NCBI GenBank assembly: GCA_001586965.3
Contig: LUCW03001085.1
Span: 1 to 22,722, forward strand
DNA from: Sphaeroforma sirkka
Lineage: Eukaryota; Opisthokonta; Ichthyosporea; Ichthyophonida
Direction of reading: 5' to 3'
Length of the DNA stretch: 22,722 nucleotides
Positions 18,956 through 22,722 of the stretch are shown piece by piece. Within the stretch, counting starts at the first letter, position 1. Every line of letters starts with the position of its first letter. Under the pieces are notes generated by a model, which was not told the DNA's origin, ran no database searches, and was given only the letters and a program-made list of their open reading frames with translations. The translations under genes were made by a program, and so were the position numbers.

Positions 18956-19952
18956 GGCAAACAAAAGTGTATACAATTGATATTGTTGCCAACCATTAAT
19001 TTTACAATATCGAAGGCTATATTCCCTGCACCTCAACAAAGAACTCTAGAACGAGACATGCTACACAACTACAATGCAGGTGGTACTGGAGCACAGCCTC
19101 CACAATCACATGCGATTAGAACGTGATGATGTTAAAAAAGGCTAAGTTCACAAAAAAAATGTTTTCAGAACACTAATACATCTTTATTTCGTTTGACATG
19201 GATTATATTTGATGTATGTCCCAGAGCACTATATTTTTACTTGCGATATTTGAATACATAGTTATAGCTATGAAGGCGGCAGCGAGAACACGGAGGGCTA
19301 TATGCAAATGTATACACATTTAAAAAAAAATATATATATACATCATGTATTTATATTGTATGATTTGTAAATTCATACATACATATTTACATTTTTTTAT
19401 TTCATTATTTTTTTATAAAAAACATGGTCTCATTGTTATTGTTTATTTGTCAAAATATGACAATTTGACCTAAAATAGAGTCCGGTTGGCCTGCGCTCTG
19501 CGGCCTTCTCTTTCCCTTTCTCTCCCTTAGAATTTCAAATTTGGGTGCCCTCCAGGTCCAGGCACTAAACTTTTTTTTGGGTTTCAACCGAAGCCCAAAG
19601 TGTCGTTTCACACTTGGTGCGATGGCCGATGTATTGGCTATATCACCCGATCCAAACAGTGAAAGCCTAAATACTCGAAGGTTTTGACCTTCCGGCCTCA
19701 AGATTTTTCGATCCCAAAAATGTCAAAGTCAAAATTTTATATAAGATTTAGCTCTTGTCATGATCGGCCAAAAAAAACCAACCATTCATTTTGGAAAAAA
19801 TTTGAACAGCTAGTTTTGTAAATATTTTGGGGTGAAAATCAGGATGGACGAACTGTGGTACTTTTAAGGTCGTTCTTTATCATTTGTTAAAAAAAAATAC
19901 CAATATTTACAGTTGCACAGAGCCCTGACTGGCTGACTCCCCTGAGGGCTGA
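18956..19952. other. Intergenic DNA with a possible short coding tail
   Basis: At 19010-19126 a plus-strand frame reads FPAPQQRTLERDMLHNYNAG and ends in a stop; its composition is protein-like, but no upstream exon can be joined to it. The rest is AT-rich with T and A runs and a GAAGGT/ACCTTC hairpin (19677-19692). No domain is recognised. Confidence 0.35.
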
Positions 19953-19992
19953 GACCCTGAGATCCTGAGACCCTGAGATCCTGAGACCCTGA
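19953..19992 (+). repeat. Octamer array GACCCTGA/GATCCTGA x5
   Basis: Five 8-bp units alternate strictly between GACCCTGA and GATCCTGA, so the true period is 16 bp. Confidence 0.95.
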
Positions 19993-21060
19993 GAGTCACA
20001 GTCTCAACTCACAGTTTTTGATTCCTTTTGTTATATAAAAAAAACACAAAAAACAAAACAACAAATCAGTAAAATTCACCGTGTCATGCTCTGCTCTAAA
20101 TATCTCTCTCCTGGATTCGGAAGAGCTAGGGTCAAAAGAGCAGGAACACCCCCAGTCCAACCCCCAGGGCTCAGGCGGTCCAAGTCCCAGCCTCCCAGGC
20201 CCCTCTAGTAGTAGAGTAGCCGCCATACCTGAGACTCAGGTGAGCACGAGTCCCGAGAGCCTGAGAGCCCGAGTCCAAGAGCCCGAGACTATGGCATAAA
20301 AATGTAAAAACCGAAATGTCCTATTTGCATAATGTCGTCACAATGTTGTGACATGTTGGTGTTTGCCTTTTAGCTTAAGTATCGACTCTCACTCGTTAGA
20401 GTAGTGTAGTCAACTATGTACCACCTTAGCCAAGTACCAACACAACAAGAAGAGTGATGAGCCAACCGTTGAAGTGAACCAAGAACCAACTACCAACCCG
20501 TAAGAAAAATTGGAAGAAAAAATATCTGAGGAAATAGATACAGAGTAAAGACTACTAAAGACGTGACCCGCGGACCGTTTGTAAAAATAAATTAATTATA
20601 TGAAACGACATAGATTTCAAAGCGCATATGTATTCAAAAAAGAGCTCTATTTAGAAAAAACAACTACATATATAAAGTTCAGGTGGACACACTCTGTTGT
20701 GTCTTGTGGTCCTCTGATGAGTCTCAGACTCTCAGCCCCTGACGCTCTACTACAAGAGAGGCCTGAGGACTGAGGTCGACCTGAGGTTCTGTCAAAAAAA
20801 GCCTGTCCGAGTGTCCGGTACGTTCAAGTCATCATCCCTAAAGTAAAAACTAATAGTCATTTCTTTTTATTATTGTTTAAAAAAAAAAAATGAGCATAAA
20901 AAATTAGAGCTACAAAATATACACGTTATCGACTCCCATATCATTGATAAAAATATATTAGTAAATATACTGATATCAAAATGTACCGATGTAAGTACGT
21001 TTTACAAGTTTGTTTTGTTTTTGTGAAAACATAAAACATCGCACCAAATATCTGAAAGAC
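19993..21060. other. Intergenic DNA with GC-rich repeat patch
   Basis: T/A runs at 20020-20065 adjoin a GC patch (20130-20290) that carries GTCCCAGCCTCCCAG at 20184-20198, shared with 8120-8134, plus CCTGAGAC and CCCGAG words. CTCTGATGAGTCTCAGACTC-type words recur at 20710-20790. The 72-codon frame over the GC patch reflects composition. No gene is supported. Confidence 0.45.
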
Positions 21061-21131
21061 TGAAACTCGCCCCGTTGTCGCGAACTCTCGCGGAGGAAGA
21101 TTTGGAGGTGGAGAGGAGCCGAAGGGCGAAG

Positions 21132-21453
21132 AGGTGAGCTGATGTGGCCCGTGATCCCTGTTGTGGGGGGGGGGGGTGGGGACTGAGAGCAGGAGGGGGG
21201 GTGTCAAACCATTTTGTTTTGATTTTATTTGGTTTGTTTTTTTAAAACAACAAAACAAAACCGAAAGAAACCTGGATTTTCTTCTCGAATGCCATAGAGG
21301 TGAAGTTGTCTATATTCAAATTCTGCTATTGTTACGAGTTTGCACAAGCAATAAATGGACTGAGTTGGCAACTGAGTTGGCAGAAGTAAAAGAATTACAA
21401 CGGCTGTAGATCAATTTAAGTTAGATACTCGTATCATATCATTCATTTGACAG
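21132..21453 (+). promoter_or_regulatory. T-box gene upstream region: possible 5' UTR intron and G-run block
   Basis: A good donor (GAG|GTGAGC, GT at 21134-21135) follows a purine-rich stretch. A good acceptor, TTTGACAG (21446-21453), lies directly against the T-box ATG, so a 5' UTR intron of about 320 bp is plausible. Inside it is G12-T-G4 (21165-21181) followed by G7 (21195-21201), which could form a G-quadruplex on the coding strand. All of this is inferred from sequence alone. Confidence 0.35.
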
Positions 21454-22584
21454 ATGGACGACTTCAGCGAGAGCAGCTCGAACGAATCAGTCAGTGCACA
21501 ATGTGTAGGTGATACGTGGAGGCAATCTTTCGCGCCTTCGTTACTACCGGTATCGAACCTTGCCCTTCCCATGGGAGAGCATTTCGAAAACCTTTTCACG
21601 TCTGGTTTTCGCAGTCGTAATACGAACAACGTCAACATCTCACCACATCAAGATCGATACATTTTGGCGCCGGAACATACGGGTAAAAGTGATTCAGCCA
21701 GCCAGTATTCAATTCATCATACTGACCACACTACACATGTTGGTAAAGTAACTCCCTACCCGAATAGTCAACCGCAAATGCCAACACGACATACTGGCAA
21801 AGCTAAAACATCGTACTGGTCAGATTCAAAAAGTTTTGATACAAACACGTTAACAAACAGCTGCAAAGAAAGTCGTCCTCAGTCGAGAGGGGATGTGCGC
21901 AGCGTAACTAATGACTGGTTGCATACAGCGCAAAGACCACAGATACCACAGACTGACTACACCCTGAACATAACTCTGCACATGCAGGACGTCGAACTAT
22001 GGCAAAAATATAACAAGCTGGGTACAGAAATGATAATTTCCTCAACTAAAAGTCGTAGGATGTTTCCCTCCATACGATTCAATGTGCAAGGTTTATATCC
22101 TCGGCAACACTACTTTCTGTGGTTACATTTTTCATCTCCTGACTCACCTGACGAACAATGGAAGTGGCGTTCGGAATCGCAATCTTGGGAAGTGCAGAAG
22201 AAGAAGGACAAGCGCAAAAACAATACCCCGGAAACAAACGACACAAACGCAAATTTCGAAATATACAATCACCCGTGGGGTGCCGCCCCGGGTTCAAGAT
22301 GGATGGAATTGCCTGTCAATCTTGAGGACTTACGACTTACTAGCGAGCCTAGTAATACGACTGATGTTAGACTGATGCCTTTCAAGATGTACATTCCTGT
22401 GGTGTACATCGCTCCTGCTATGTTTGACGCCAGAAGTCAACAACAAAAAATGCTTCCAATGCAAGCGACATACTTCAGACTAGAGATGCAGCAATTTATT
22501 TGTTCATCTGCATATCATAATCCTAAAATGACCATTCTTAAGTGTCATACGAACCCTAAGGCACGCTTTCGCAAAATAAATTGA
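21454..22584 (+). CDS. Divergent T-box transcription factor, single coding exon
   Basis: A predicted nuclear DNA-binding protein of 376 aa. Residues 1-165 are Ser/Thr/Asn/Gln-rich and look disordered. The T-box spans about 170-374: LHMQDVELWQKY, then TEMI (191-194) and RRMFP (201-205), the family's opening hallmark; GLYPRQHYFLWL; HPWGAAPGSRWM (273-284), matching HPxSPAxGxxWM; SAYHNPKMTILKCHTNPKAR (352-371), matching the AYQNxxITxLKIxxNPFAK end. The protein stops three residues after the T-box (FRKIN), so there is no C-terminal activation or repression region. Odd points: Gly before RRMFP is Ser; LTNN is LTSE; KYQPR is altered; NPF is NPK. Unlike its neighbours the coding region has no intron. 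An in-frame TGA sits two codons before the ATG. Subfamily cannot be assigned. Confidence 0.92.
   Translation: MDDFSESSSNESVSAQCVGDTWRQSFAPSLLPVSNLALPMGEHFENLFTSGFRSRNTNNVNISPHQDRYILAPEHTGKSDSASQYSIHHTDHTTHVGKVTPYPNSQPQMPTRHTGKAKTSYWSDSKSFDTNTLTNSCKESRPQSRGDVRSVTNDWLHTAQRPQIPQTDYTLNITLHMQDVELWQKYNKLGTEMIISSTKSRRMFPSIRFNVQGLYPRQHYFLWLHFSSPDSPDEQWKWRSESQSWEVQKKKDKRKNNTPETNDTNANFEIYNHPWGAAPGSRWMELPVNLEDLRLTSEPSNTTDVRLMPFKMYIPVVYIAPAMFDARSQQQKMLPMQATYFRLEMQQFICSSAYHNPKMTILKCHTNPKARFRKIN
22575..22580 (+). promoter_or_regulatory. AATAAA hexamer at the T-box stop
   Basis: An exact AATAAA lies in the last codons, one base before the TGA stop (22582-22584). If it is the poly(A) signal, the 3' UTR is very short. 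The AT-rich sequence downstream offers no other exact AATAAA in the window. Confidence 0.3.
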
Positions 22585-22722
22585 TGTCGACGACAGAAAC
22601 AATCTGAATATCATATAAATATGTGAATTTGCGGTGCAATTTTTTCAAAAGTAAATATATGAGAAAAAATGGTCCGTAGGTGACTATATATTGCTTATGT
22701 TTCTATCATACACGTACATGGA
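22585..22722. other. Sequence downstream of the T-box gene
   Basis: AT-rich, 138 bp to the window end. No further gene is visible. Confidence 0.5.

Noticed and set aside
18554-18992. Long Ile-Tyr frames on both strands
   Set aside because: They are direct translations of the TA microsatellite and appear in several frames at once.
20081-20299. 72-codon Ser/Pro-rich frame
   Set aside because: It lies across a GC-rich repeat patch of CCCAG and GAGTC words, and its composition explains it.
20410-20503. Short frame ending QEPTTNP, possibly an exon
   Set aside because: Only about 32 codons, with no acceptable partner exon or recognisable motif.
1-22722. tRNA, rRNA or CRISPR loci
   Set aside because: No B-box-like GGTTCGAATCC arm with a matching acceptor, no rRNA core sequence and no regularly spaced repeat-spacer array were seen.

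Overview
The window is nuclear DNA from a eukaryote. Four protein genes can be read. Three of them only appear after splicing with GT-AG introns of 130-570 bp, so single open frames badly under-represent them. The set is a T-box protein, a stand-alone fungal-type saccharopine reductase (LYS9 type) and a bacterial-type Na+/glutamate symporter, set in long AT-rich intergenic DNA full of simple repeats. T-box genes are known only from opisthokonts (animals, unicellular holozoans, some early fungi). The best guess is therefore a unicellular holozoan, probably an ichthyosporean such as a Sphaeroforma relative. The organism is inferred, not proven.

Layout. 122-2407 (+): the C-terminal half of a mitochondrial-type aspartate aminotransferase in six exons; the gene enters from the left edge. 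2408-10700: about 8.3 kb with no confident gene. It holds GA/CT/TAG low-complexity blocks, arrays of 7-bp repeats, GC-rich patches next to T-run/A-run stretches, and a candidate 1.04-kb inverted-repeat element (9133-10171) with a possible small ORF. 10838-13124 (+): a GltS-family sodium/glutamate symporter in four exons, 557 aa. 13125-13991: the spacer between convergent 3' ends. 13992-17208 (-): a complete saccharopine reductase in six exons, 450 aa. 17209-21453: another 4 kb of repeats, including a TTCGGATTT repeat cluster, about 380 bp of TA microsatellite and a G-run block. 21454-22584 (+): a single-exon divergent T-box protein of 376 aa that ends right after the T-box.

How the genes fit together. 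Aspartate aminotransferase, the glutamate symporter and saccharopine reductase all handle glutamate: transamination, transport, and the glutamate-dependent step of the alpha-aminoadipate lysine pathway. Whether this proximity means anything is open. The T-box gene is unrelated to metabolism and is the most unusual protein here, because several residues conserved for DNA contact are changed.
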